In this document: positions 37,085 to 49,106 of the stretch, piece after piece
How positions within the stretch are numbered: the stretch's first letter is position 1
Layout of the letters: every line of letters starts with the position of its first letter
NCBI RefSeq assembly: GCF_019331735.1
Contig: NZ_JAHBBH010000007.1
Location: 49,307-113,306, forward strand
Direction: 5' to 3'
From: Bifidobacterium miconis
Lineage (GTDB): Bacteria; Actinomycetota; Actinomycetes; Actinomycetales; Bifidobacteriaceae
Length of the DNA stretch: 64,000 nucleotides
Notes under the pieces: generated by a model
The model's input: only the letters and a program-made list of their open reading frames with translations
The model's database searches: none
Told to the model about the DNA's origin: nothing
Program-made: the position numbers and the translations under genes

Positions 37085-38482
37085 TCAGAGCGCCGGCAGC
37101 TCGCGGGAGGCGATGAGCTGCCGGTACCACTTGAAGCTGTCCTTCGGGATGCGTTCCTGCGTCGCGTAGTCCACGTAGATGATGCCGAAGCGCTTGGAGT
37201 AGCCGAACGCCCACTCGAAGTTGTCGAGCATGGACCACACGAAGTAGCCGCGCAGATCCACGCCGGCCTCCATCGCGCGGCGGGCCGCGTCGAAGTGCCT
37301 GGTGAGGTAGGCGATGCGCTTGTCGTCGTGCACGGCCTTGACGGTGTCGCCGGTCGCGGGGTCGGTTTCGGTGACGAGCTCGTCGGCGCACGCGATGCCG
37401 TTTTCGGTGATGAACATCGGCATTTCCGGGTAGTCGTTGTGCACGCGCACGAGCAGGTCGTACAGGCCGTTCGGGTCGATGTTCCAGCCCATTTCGGTGT
37501 GCTCGCCCGGCGTCGGCAGCCAGTCGATGTCGCTGCAGCCGGGGAACGTGGTCGCCTCGATGGACTGCGGGAACTGCGGACGGTCGCTCATGGCGACTAA
37601 ACCGGTTGAGTAGTAGTTGATGCCGAGCAGGTCGAGTGGCTGGTGGATCTGCTCGAGATCGCCGTCCTTGACGAACGACCAGTCGCAGATGCCGCGCGTG
37701 ACGGCGAACAGTTCGTCCGGATAGTAGCCGCGCAGCATCGGGTCGAGGAAGACTCGGTTGCCGATCAGATCGGTGCGATGCACGGCGTCCGCGTCGCCGC
37801 GGTTGAACTGCAGGTTGAGCGTGACGGCGACCTTGGCCGCGTCGCCGAGTTCGTCACGCAGCGCCTGCGTCATCAGGCCGTGGGCGAGATTGAGATGATG
37901 CACCGCCTCGAACGCGACCGGGCCGCCGCCCATGCCCGGCGCATGCTCGCTCGCGCCGTAGCTCAGGTACGAGGAGCACCACGGCTCGTTGAGGGTGATC
38001 CACGTGTCGACGCGATCGCCGAGGCGTTCGGCCACGCGGCGCGTGTAGTCGGCCACGCGATAGGCGGTGTCGCGGTTCAGCCAGCCGCCCTTGTCGCCGA
38101 GATACTGCGGCAGATCCCAGTGGTACAGCGTGGCGCACGGCTTGATGCCGTTGGCGAGCAGTTCGTCGACAACGCGCTCGTAAAAATCAAGGCCCTTCTC
38201 GTTGGTCGGGCCGCCCTCCGTGGACACGATGCGAGGCATGGCGATGGAGAAGCGGTAGGCGTCGACACCGAGCTCCTTGAGCAGCGCGATGTCTTCCTTG
38301 TAGCGGTGGTACGAGTCGGTGGCCACGTCGCCGGTGTCGCCGTTGAACGTGCGGCCAGGGGTGTGGGAGAAGGTGTCCCAGATGGACGGGCAGCGTCCGT
38401 CTTCGGTTGCTGCACCTTCGATCTGATAGGAGGCTGTGGCGGTGCCGAACATGAAGGCGTCGGGGACGATGGGGAGAGTCAT
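37085..38482 (-). CDS. GH1 beta-glucosidase/beta-glycosidase
   Basis: A 465-residue GH1 enzyme hydrolysing beta-linked gluco- or related disaccharides in the cytosol. Hallmarks are FMFGTATASYQIEGA near the N terminus, acid/base Glu in TLNEPWC (about 165) and nucleophile in PMFITENG (about 358). No phospho-sugar signature is apparent, so it is probably not a 6-phospho enzyme, in line with an ABC importer rather than a PTS. ATG 38482 follows AAAGGA. It diverges from the acetylesterase genes, with an AACCGGTT operator between. In glucomannan breakdown it would remove terminal glucose. Confidence 0.93.
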   Translation of the reverse strand: MTLPIVPDAFMFGTATASYQIEGAATEDGRCPSIWDTFSHTPGRTFNGDTGDVATDSYHRYKEDIALLKELGVDAYRFSIAMPRIVSTEGGPTNEKGLDFYERVVDELLANGIKPCATLYHWDLPQYLGDKGGWLNRDTAYRVADYTRRVAERLGDRVDTWITLNEPWCSSYLSYGASEHAPGMGGGPVAFEAVHHLNLAHGLMTQALRDELGDAAKVAVTLNLQFNRGDADAVHRTDLIGNRVFLDPMLRGYYPDELFAVTRGICDWSFVKDGDLEQIHQPLDLLGINYYSTGLVAMSDRPQFPQSIEATTFPGCSDIDWLPTPGEHTEMGWNIDPNGLYDLLVRVHNDYPEMPMFITENGIACADELVTETDPATGDTVKAVHDDKRIAYLTRHFDAARRAMEAGVDLRGYFVWSMLDNFEWAFGYSKRFGIIYVDYATQERIPKDSFKWYRQLIASRELPAL

Positions 38483-38578
38483 CGATGATTCCTTTCTCTG
38501 CATTGGTACGCATCGGTCGATTCCGTTAGCGACCGATTGGTAGTTGATAACGTCCACGACGAGTGTATCATGTTTTTA

Positions 38579-38590
38579 TGAACCGGTTAA
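38579..38590. promoter_or_regulatory. AACCGGTT operator in the GH1/acetylesterase divergent region
   Basis: TGAACCGGTTAA is centred between two divergent genes (starts at 38482 and 38672), where one repressor could control both. ATCGGTCG...CGACCGAT (38512-38537) is a second inverted repeat in the GH1 leader. Confidence 0.55.
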
Positions 38591-38671
38591 GGTGTTGTGC
38601 GACGGCGCGTCGCGGCATCGAATACACCGGCTGGACAGCTGTTCAGCAGATAACAACGCAAAGGACAAGTC

Positions 38672-40039
38672 ATGATAGACAGCAACGACGCACGAGTCAT
38701 CATCGCCCCCAACGATCCGGCACTGCGCACGATGGGCCGCATCGACGACGCCGACCCGACCCGACCGATCTGGGTCTACCCGTACACGCAGGTCGCATTC
38801 CGCTTTACCGGCACGTCGCTGACCGCGGATCTCATCAACTACTGGAACTACGGCGACAGCCATCTCGAAGTCATCATCGACGGCGTGACCGCCAAAGTAC
38901 GCATCCCGTCCGGATTCGCCGGACTCAACGACATGCCCAACAGCAGCACCGCATCACACGATCCGACCGACGACATGCAGCCCGAGACATCAGTCGAACT
39001 CCCCGCACCGGCCAGTCCGCGCACGCCGTTCGGCACCGGCTGGACGAACGCGCTCCCGAACTCCTCCGCCGGCGCAACGGCGACGCCGGTCACTGTCACT
39101 CTCGCCGACAATCTGCCGAACATCGAACACACGGCAATCGTGTGCAAACGGCAGGACGGCCAGCATTACGTGCAGCTGTTCGGCTTCGGGCTCGACGCCG
39201 GCGCGCGCGTGCTGCCGCCGCTCGACCCCGCGCCCGTCCGGCGCATGGAGATCTTCGGCGATTCGGTGTCCTGCGGCGAGCGCAACGAGGCCGCGCTGTA
39301 TGTCGGCCAGCTCGATCCGGACGTCGATCTGAGTTCGTACAGCAACGCGTGGATGTCGTACGGCGCGATCGCGGCGCGCAGGCTCGGCGCCGCGCTGCAC
39401 GACGTGTCGCAGGGCGGCGCGTCGCTGATCGATGGCATCGGCTGGTTCCGCGGACCGGACTATATCGGGCAGGAGAGCATCTGGGACCGCGTCGAATACA
39501 ATCCAACGCTCGGCGAGACCAAGCCGTGGGATTTCGCGCGGTACACGCCGCAGGTCGTGGTGATCGCGATCGGCCAGAACGATGCGCATCCGGACGATTT
39601 CATGGCGCGCGACTATCACGGCGAGCAGGCGGCGCACTGGCGTTCACGGTACGTGGACTTCCTGCGGTCGCTGCACGAACGGTATCCGCATGCGACGATC
39701 ATCTGCACCACCACTATGCTGCGGCACGACCCGGCATGGGACCGGGCGATCGACGAGGCCGTGTACACGTTCAACGCCGATCTGGCCGCCGAAGCGCAGG
39801 ATTTGGCTGCATTGTGCCAACTGGGCATGGGGGCCGCCGCGGAACACGCCGCCTCTGCCGGAAATCGTCCGGCCGGACCGTCCGCTTCGGTCGGTCATGC
39901 ACCCGTGGCCTACCATTTCCTCTACTCGCGCAACGGAGTGGCCACTCCGGGCCATCCGCGCGTCGCGGAGCACGAGGAAATGGCTCGCGAACTCGCCGCC
40001 TTCATTGAATCGCTCGGCCCGTCCGTCTGGAACGACTGA
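38672..40039 (+). CDS. SGNH-type acetylesterase, CE2-like
   Basis: A 455-residue esterase with an N-terminal beta-sandwich region and a C-terminal SGNH hydrolase domain. The catalytic Ser is in EIFGDSVSCG (about residue 197), the oxyanion Gly in SQGGASL, the Asn in AIGQNDAHPDD, and the His in GHPRVAEHEEMA (about 433). This layout resembles CE2 enzymes that deacetylate mannan and xylan. No signal peptide, so it acts on imported oligosaccharides. AAAGGAC precedes the ATG. The next gene, a second esterase, starts 45 bases later. Confidence 0.82.
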   Translation: MIDSNDARVIIAPNDPALRTMGRIDDADPTRPIWVYPYTQVAFRFTGTSLTADLINYWNYGDSHLEVIIDGVTAKVRIPSGFAGLNDMPNSSTASHDPTDDMQPETSVELPAPASPRTPFGTGWTNALPNSSAGATATPVTVTLADNLPNIEHTAIVCKRQDGQHYVQLFGFGLDAGARVLPPLDPAPVRRMEIFGDSVSCGERNEAALYVGQLDPDVDLSSYSNAWMSYGAIAARRLGAALHDVSQGGASLIDGIGWFRGPDYIGQESIWDRVEYNPTLGETKPWDFARYTPQVVVIAIGQNDAHPDDFMARDYHGEQAAHWRSRYVDFLRSLHERYPHATIICTTTMLRHDPAWDRAIDEAVYTFNADLAAEAQDLAALCQLGMGAAAEHAASAGNRPAGPSASVGHAPVAYHFLYSRNGVATPGHPRVAEHEEMARELAAFIESLGPSVWND

Positions 40040-40084
40040 CCGGCACCCATCGGACACCCCCATACGACCCATCAAGGAAGCATC

Positions 40085-41953
40085 ATGAGCAAACCCATTG
40101 CCACCGGCCCCGCACCGGGATCGGACGCCAGCACCAAAACCGCCTCCTCCGGCGCGAAGGACCGCACCGTCAGCGGATCGCTGCGCGTGGCCGCCGTGTT
40201 CAGCGATCACATGGTGATGCAGCGCAATCGACCCATTCCTGTTTTCGGCACGGCACCGGCCGGATCGGTCATCCACGTCGAACTGCAGAGCACAAACGGA
40301 GGCTCACAAACCGAGACTCTGCGCGCGGCGTCCATCGTCACCGCGAGCAAGCATTGGCTGGTCGAGTTGCCGGCGGTACCGGCCGGCGGTACCTACACAT
40401 TGCTTGTTTCACGTGAAACACCACGCGACGCAACGCACGAACCGTCATGCGAGACCCTCACGTTCTCCGACGTCGTTGTCGGCGAAGTCTGGCTCGCCGG
40501 CGGACAGAGCAACATGGAACTCGAACTGCGCAACAGCGAGCATGCGGACAAGGCCGCCGCGGCCAGCGCTGATCCGCTGCTGCGCTTCTACAACACGCCG
40601 AAAACCGGTGTCGTCGACCTGACCGCGGAAGCGCAGTCCGGCTGGGTGACGAGCAGGCCGGAAACCAGCGGCTATATGTCCGCTGTGGCATACCACTTCG
40701 CACGCAAATTACGCGCCGAACTCGGCCCGGACACGCCGGTCGGCATCATCGACTGCTATATCGGCGGCACGTCGATCACCTCGTGGATGAGCCGCGCCAC
40801 GCTGGAGACGTGCGAGGCCGGACGCGGGTATCTCGCGCGGTTCGACGCGGCGATCGCCGGCAAGACGGACGCGCAGTTCGCCGCGGAAACGACGGCGTGG
40901 CAGACAAAGTTCGACGCGTGGAACGACGCTATCGGAGCCGCGCGCGCGGCGGAGCCGGACATCACGTGGGACACACTGAACGCGCGATACGGAGAATGCC
41001 CGTGGCCGCCGCCGGTCACGCCGACCTCGCAGTACCGGCCGACCGGACCGTTCGGCACGATGATCGAACGCGTCGCACCGTACGGTGTGGCCGGGTTCCT
41101 GTGGTATCAGGGCGAGGAGGACGAGGCTCATTGCGAGTCGTACCGTGAACTGCTGGGATTGCTCGTGGACGAATGGCGGGGACTGTGGCGTGGTTCCGGT
41201 GCGGTCGCGGCCTCACCATCACAGGACGTTTCCCGAATCGGCGCGCAGAATGATGGGGGAAGCGTGGTCAGTCCGTCCGGCGACGGCATTGCGTCGGGCG
41301 CGACGGCGATCCCGTTCCTGATCGTGCAGCTGCCGCAGTGGATCGACAAGCGCACGGCCGCGGCACACGCCGATCCGCTGCACTGGCCGGTGATCCGCGA
41401 AGCGCAGTGGGATGCGGCACGTACGATCGCGAACGTGTTCACGATCGCGACGATCGACTGCGGAGAATTCGACAACATTCACCCGACCGACAAGCGCACG
41501 CCCGGCGAACGTCTCGCCGACTGCGCGCTGCGCAACGTGTACGGGCGCGACGACATCGCCGTGGACGGGCCGACGCCGGTCGATGCGACGGTCGTCAATA
41601 CCGCCACAGGCACCGTCACGCTGCGGCTCGATCACGCGAACGGGCTGCATTTCGACGGTACGGTTCCCGGCACGTACGGACGCGATCCCGGCAACAACGC
41701 GGCAAACGACGATCCGGTCCACCGCGACGCCGGCGACTCCGGCTTCGAACTGGCTGGCGAAGACGGCGTCTTCCACCCGGCCGACGCGGTCATCGTGCTC
41801 GGGGATGGACATCATGGCGACACGGTCACGCTGCGCTCCCCCGCCGTCGCCCATCCAACGGCCGTGCGTTACGCGTGGCGCAGCTGGGGCCCCGCGCCCC
41901 TCTTCAACGGGTCCAGCCTCCCCGCTCCCCCATTCCGCCGCTCCCTGCGGTAG
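40085..41953 (+). CDS. SASA-domain acetylesterase (sialate O-acetylesterase-like, CE20-like)
   Basis: A 622-residue intracellular carbohydrate esterase. The core starts FSDHMVMQRNRPIPVFGTAP, the nucleophile Ser is in LAGGQSNMELELRN (about 141), and the C-terminal catalytic block is EFDNIHPTDKRTPGERLA (His about 465). Annotated relatives remove 9-O-acetyl from sialate, but SASA enzymes also deacetylate plant glycans; no sialic acid genes are near. It is coupled to the CE2-like gene upstream and completes the mannoside locus. Its reading frame contains a perfect parS sequence at 40405-40420. Confidence 0.85.
   Translation: MSKPIATGPAPGSDASTKTASSGAKDRTVSGSLRVAAVFSDHMVMQRNRPIPVFGTAPAGSVIHVELQSTNGGSQTETLRAASIVTASKHWLVELPAVPAGGTYTLLVSRETPRDATHEPSCETLTFSDVVVGEVWLAGGQSNMELELRNSEHADKAAAASADPLLRFYNTPKTGVVDLTAEAQSGWVTSRPETSGYMSAVAYHFARKLRAELGPDTPVGIIDCYIGGTSITSWMSRATLETCEAGRGYLARFDAAIAGKTDAQFAAETTAWQTKFDAWNDAIGAARAAEPDITWDTLNARYGECPWPPPVTPTSQYRPTGPFGTMIERVAPYGVAGFLWYQGEEDEAHCESYRELLGLLVDEWRGLWRGSGAVAASPSQDVSRIGAQNDGGSVVSPSGDGIASGATAIPFLIVQLPQWIDKRTAAAHADPLHWPVIREAQWDAARTIANVFTIATIDCGEFDNIHPTDKRTPGERLADCALRNVYGRDDIAVDGPTPVDATVVNTATGTVTLRLDHANGLHFDGTVPGTYGRDPGNNAANDDPVHRDAGDSGFELAGEDGVFHPADAVIVLGDGHHGDTVTLRSPAVAHPTAVRYAWRSWGPAPLFNGSSLPAPPFRRSLR
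40405..40420. other. Perfect parS site inside the acetylesterase gene
   Basis: TGTTTCACGTGAAACA matches the parS consensus exactly and encodes residues LVSRET-like coding sequence of the acetylesterase. The established function of such sites is to load ParB for chromosome segregation. The other site is 35.5 kb away at 4915-4930. Confidence 0.85.
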
Positions 41954-41969
41954 ACCATCGGACTGCATA

Positions 41970-42014
41970 AACGAAAGCCGGTTGCCACGTGAGGTGTGGC
42001 AACCGGCTTTCGTT
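41970..42014. terminator. Bidirectional terminator between acetylesterase and lacZ
   Basis: A 19-base arm (41970-41988) pairs perfectly with 41996-42014 around GTGAGGT. AA at one base of the stem and TT at the other give modest T runs for both converging genes. Confidence 0.75.
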
Positions 42015-42045
42015 GGTTTATGGCACTTGGCTTATAGCGTCCGGA

Positions 42046-46095
<4,050 letters not shown>

Positions 46096-46131
46096 CTACC
46101 ATCACGTGCTGTCCGGCGTGCCTGAATAACG

Positions 46132-46167
46132 AAGCCGCCGCTTCCGAAGAGACGGAAACGGCGGCTT
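46132..46167 (-). terminator. Terminator of the first ilvC
   Basis: AAGCCGCCGCTTCCG pairs with CGGAAACGGCGGCTT (one mismatch) and on the minus strand is followed by CGTTATT. It begins 31 bases beyond the ilvC stop codon. Confidence 0.7.
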
Positions 46168-46198
46168 GTCGCATGCTGTCTAGCCTAATGGCGTAATG

Positions 46199-47251
46199 TC
46201 ACTGCACCTGAGCGCGGGCGATCTTGCCGGTGAAGGAGTTGGCCTCGTCGGCGTCCTTGACGCCGTCCTTGTTCCAGGAGAACATGGCGCGCAGCTTCGG
46301 GCCGACGGTCTCGATGCGCTCGTTGGAGTACTTCTCCTGCAGCTCCTTGAAGTGCGGGGCGCCGGCATCCTGATCGTCGATGAACTCCTTGGCGAAGGAG
46401 CCGTCCTGGATGCGCTGCAGGTGGTATTCCATGCGCTTGCGGCAGTCCTCATTGATGACGGTGTTGGTGTAGTCGCCGTACTGGGCGGTGTCGGAGCAGG
46501 ACCAACGGGCCTTGTTCAGACCACCCTCGTTCATCAGGTCGACGAGCATCTTGAGCTCGTGGCAGACCTCGAAGTAAGCGATCTCCGGCTGGTAGCCGGC
46601 GTCGGTGAGGACCTCGAAGCCCATCTCGACGAGCTTGTTCACGCCGCCCATGAGGACGTTCTGCTCGCCGAAGAGATCGGTCTCGGTCTCCTCCTTGAAG
46701 GTGGTCTTGATGGCGCCGGCGCGCAGGGCGCCGAGGGCCTTCGCGTAGGCCAGGGTCAGTGCCCAGCCGTCGCCGCGCGGATCCTGTTCGACGGCCACGA
46801 CGACCGGGACGCCACGGCCGGCGGCGTACTCACGACGCACGATGTGGCCCGGGCCCTTCGGCGCGACCATGAACACCGGGTGGTCCTCGGTCGGCTTGAT
46901 GTAGCCGTAGTGGATGTTGAAGCCGTGGGCGAACGCGACGGCCGCGCCCGGCTTGATGTTGGGCTCGATGTCGTTGGCCCAGATGGTGCGCTGGTACTGG
47001 TCGGGAGCCAGGATCATGATGACGTCGGCCTCGGCGGCGGCTTCCGGAACGGACTTCACTTCGAGGCCCTGCTCCTTGGCGAACTCCACAGACTTGGAGG
47101 TCGGACGCAGACCGACGACCACGTCGACGCCCGAATCACGCAGATTCAGCGCGTGCGCGTGGCCCTGCGAGCCGTAGCCGATGATCGCGACCTTCTTGCC
47201 GTCGAGCACGGAGAGATCGGCGTCGTTGTCATACCAGATTTGTGCAGCCAT
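46199..47251 (-). CDS. ilvC: Ketol-acid reductoisomerase, copy 1
   Basis: IlvC catalyses the NADPH-dependent isomeroreduction of acetolactate and acetohydroxybutyrate in valine, leucine and isoleucine synthesis. The 350-residue length fits the short class I form. The cofactor-binding [17 protein letters not shown], with VGLRP, and the metal-binding Asp/Glu in the knotted C-terminal domain ([26 protein letters not shown]) are present. ATG 47251 follows AAGGAG. A near-identical copy lies upstream and is separated by a strong terminator, so the two are independently transcribed. Confidence 0.96.
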   Translation of the reverse strand: MAAQIWYDNDADLSVLDGKKVAIIGYGSQGHAHALNLRDSGVDVVVGLRPTSKSVEFAKEQGLEVKSVPEAAAEADVIMILAPDQYQRTIWANDIEPNIKPGAAVAFAHGFNIHYGYIKPTEDHPVFMVAPKGPGHIVRREYAAGRGVPVVVAVEQDPRGDGWALTLAYAKALGALRAGAIKTTFKEETETDLFGEQNVLMGGVNKLVEMGFEVLTDAGYQPEIAYFEVCHELKMLVDLMNEGGLNKARWSCSDTAQYGDYTNTVINEDCRKRMEYHLQRIQDGSFAKEFIDDQDAGAPHFKELQEKYSNERIETVGPKLRAMFSWNKDGVKDADEANSFTGKIARAQVQ

Positions 47252-47534
47252 GTAAGCACTCCTTGTACTTGCGTGCCGCCGTGCACGGGGATGCGATGCG
47301 GCACACGGTGTTGTGTGGTTGCGCATGATGCCTTGTGTGTACTTGCGTACAACATTCTGCGCGTTTGGGGGTTCGGGATTGGTTTCCCGAGCGGTCTCAA
47401 GCGTGAGGATTTTGTCCTCGAAACTGCTCCCCATCCTACCGATAACCCCGTCGCCATCCGGTCATCGTCCACAACGTGAGCCACGTCACTCTTCAAACAT
47501 GGACATCTCGACGGCCATCGTCATCCGCAAACGC

Positions 47535-47576
47535 AAACAGCCGCCGCTCCCGGATGAACGGGGGCGGCGGCTGTTT
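47535..47576 (-). terminator. Hairpin between the ilvC genes
   Basis: AAACAGCCGCCGC pairs with GCGGCGGCTGTTT, with inner CCCG/CGGG, and on the minus strand is followed by GCGTTTGC. It probably stops transcription from the upstream ilvC; the 450-base gap 47252-47701 also holds the promoter and leader of the downstream ilvC and the family B repeat. Confidence 0.6.
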
Positions 47577-47660
47577 ACCAATCGGCGTCCTGCAATTACG
47601 GACTCGCCTACGGCGAGACTCAATGCTGCCTTCGCTCGGCTATCGCCTCGCTCAGGCCAC

Positions 47661-47695
47661 GCCTACGAAAAGTCCACCGGACTTTCCGCTTAACG
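47661..47695. repeat. Family B repeat, partial copy 2
   Basis: GCCTACG, then AAAGTCC-ACC-GGACTTT, then CCGCTTAACGG, matches the second half of the family B elements but with another stem sequence. It ends seven bases before the stop codon of the second ilvC and may be its terminator. Confidence 0.55.
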
Positions 47696-47701
47696 GCGTG
47701 G

Positions 47702-48754
47702 TCACTGAACCTGGGTACGAGCGATCTTGCCGTTGAAGGACTCGGCCTCGTCCTGATCCTTGGCCGGGCCGTTGTTCCAGGAGAACATGGCGCGCAGCTT
47801 CGGGCCGACGGTCTCGAGGTGCGGGTGCGAGTACTCCTCCTGCAGCTTCTTGAACTTCGGAGCGCCGGCGGCCTGATCGTCCATGAACTCCTTGGCGAAG
47901 GAGCCGTCCTGAATGCGCTTGAGCTGGTACTGCATGCGCTTCTTGGTCTCCTCGGTGATGACCGTGGAGGTGTAGTCGCCGTACTGGGCGGTGTCGGAGC
48001 AGGACCAACGGGCCTTGTTCAGACCACCCTCGTTGGCGAGGTCGACCAGCATCTTCAGCTCGTGGAACACCTCAAAGTAGGCGATCTCCGGCTGGTAGCC
48101 GGCCTCGGTCAGCACGTCGAAGCCCATGTCGCACAGGTGGTTGATGCCGCCCATCAGCACGTCCTGCTCGCCGAACAGATCGGTCTCGGTCTCCTCGGTG
48201 AAGGTCGTCTTGATGGCGCCGGCGCGCAGGGCGCCCAGAGCCTTGGCGTAGGCGAGGCACAGCGGCCAGGTCTTGCCGTCCGGATCCTGCTCGACGGCCA
48301 CGACGACCGGGACGCCACGGCCGGCGGCGTACTCACGACGCACGATGTGGCCCGGGCCCTTCGGGGCAACCATGAAGACCGGGTGATCGGCCGACGGCTT
48401 GATGTAGCCGTAGTGGATGTTGAAGCCGTGAGCGAAGGCCAGAGCGGCGCCCGGCTTCAGGTTCGGCTCGACGTCCTCCTTGTAGACCTTGGCCTGGTAC
48501 TGATCAGGCAGCAGGATCATCACGACGTCGGCCTCGGCGACCGCTTCCGGAACGGACTTCACTTCGAGGCCCTGCTCCTTGGCGAACTCCACGGACTTGG
48601 AGGTCGGACGCAGGCCGACGACCACGTCGACACCGGAATCGCGCAGGTTCAGCGCATGGGCATGGCCCTGGGAGCCATAGCCGAGGATGGCGACCTTCTT
48701 GCCATCGAACACGGAGAGATCGGCGTCCTTTTCGTACCAGATAGTTGCTGCCAT
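47702..48754 (-). CDS. ilvC: Ketol-acid reductoisomerase, copy 2
   Basis: A second 350-residue IlvC, same reaction as copy 1 and strongly similar throughout. Differences include the N terminus ([18 protein letters not shown]), AILGYGSQ in place of AIIGYGSQ, and [11 protein letters not shown] in place of [14 protein letters not shown] 48754 is favoured over a GTG three codons upstream because AAGGAG lies at the right distance. Neighbouring ilvC copies indicate tandem duplication. Divergence may reflect altered expression or cofactor handling; sequence alone does not tell. Confidence 0.96.
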   Translation of the reverse strand: MAATIWYEKDADLSVFDGKKVAILGYGSQGHAHALNLRDSGVDVVVGLRPTSKSVEFAKEQGLEVKSVPEAVAEADVVMILLPDQYQAKVYKEDVEPNLKPGAALAFAHGFNIHYGYIKPSADHPVFMVAPKGPGHIVRREYAAGRGVPVVVAVEQDPDGKTWPLCLAYAKALGALRAGAIKTTFTEETETDLFGEQDVLMGGINHLCDMGFDVLTEAGYQPEIAYFEVFHELKMLVDLANEGGLNKARWSCSDTAQYGDYTSTVITEETKKRMQYQLKRIQDGSFAKEFMDDQAAGAPKFKKLQEEYSHPHLETVGPKLRAMFSWNNGPAKDQDEAESFNGKIARTQVQ

Positions 48755-48993
48755 GATAGGCACTCCTTTATGTTGTTTCGTTGGGCGTTGGTAAGGCGCC
48801 CGACAATCGGTGAGATTGATGAGGCTTGAGGCGTTGAGGATTGTGTCCGCGCGGCGAGCCGTTCGTCTCCTGCCGCACTGTTCTAGTCCGGCGAGAGTCG
48901 GCGTGATTGCTCACGTCCAAATACTGAATGATTGTTTTGTGCGGTAATGTTTGCGTGAATTGACGAGCGTTACTTCGTGAAGTCAACGTCCGG

Positions 48994-49063
48994 GCTGAGC
49001 CGTCAAGCGGAAGCCCAGTGGGCTTCCGTAGGCGAAGTGAGCGATTGCAAGACAGGCAATCGC
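48994..49063. repeat. Family B two-hairpin repeat, copy 3
   Basis: In reverse orientation to copy 1, it has GCTGAGCCGT, stem CGGAAGCCC-AGT-GGGCTTCCG (49008-49028), the reverse complement of CGCTCACTTCGCCTACGG, and stem GCGATTGC/GCAATCGC (49041-49063). A 22-base direct repeat with one mismatch flanks the element (48970-48991 and 49088-49109); the second copy is the end of the transporter gene. Confidence 0.7.
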
Positions 49064-49079
49064 GAAGCCGACGACCAGC

Positions 49080-49106
49080 CGTTGACTTTACTTCGTAAAG
49101 TCAACG
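49080..49106 (-). terminator. Hairpin spanning the transporter stop codon
   Basis: CGTTGACTTTAC pairs perfectly with GTAAAGTCAACG around TTC, with the stop codon (TAA) of the MHS transporter within the stem. It may stabilise the 3' end or aid termination. Confidence 0.5.

Noticed and set aside
37597..37610. AAACCGGTTGAG inside the GH1 gene as an operator
   Set aside because: It matches the core but lies deep in coding sequence, far from a promoter, and the reading frame explains the bases; kept only as a possible auxiliary site.
40085..41953. Sialic acid catabolism as role of the SASA esterase
   Set aside because: No sialidase, nanA, nanE or sialate transporter is present; linkage with mannosidase and another acetylesterase fits plant glycans better.
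48768..48986. Possible leader peptide before the second ilvC
   Set aside because: The frame has no run of Val, Leu or Ile codons, no ribosome site, and no terminator/antiterminator pair is visible.
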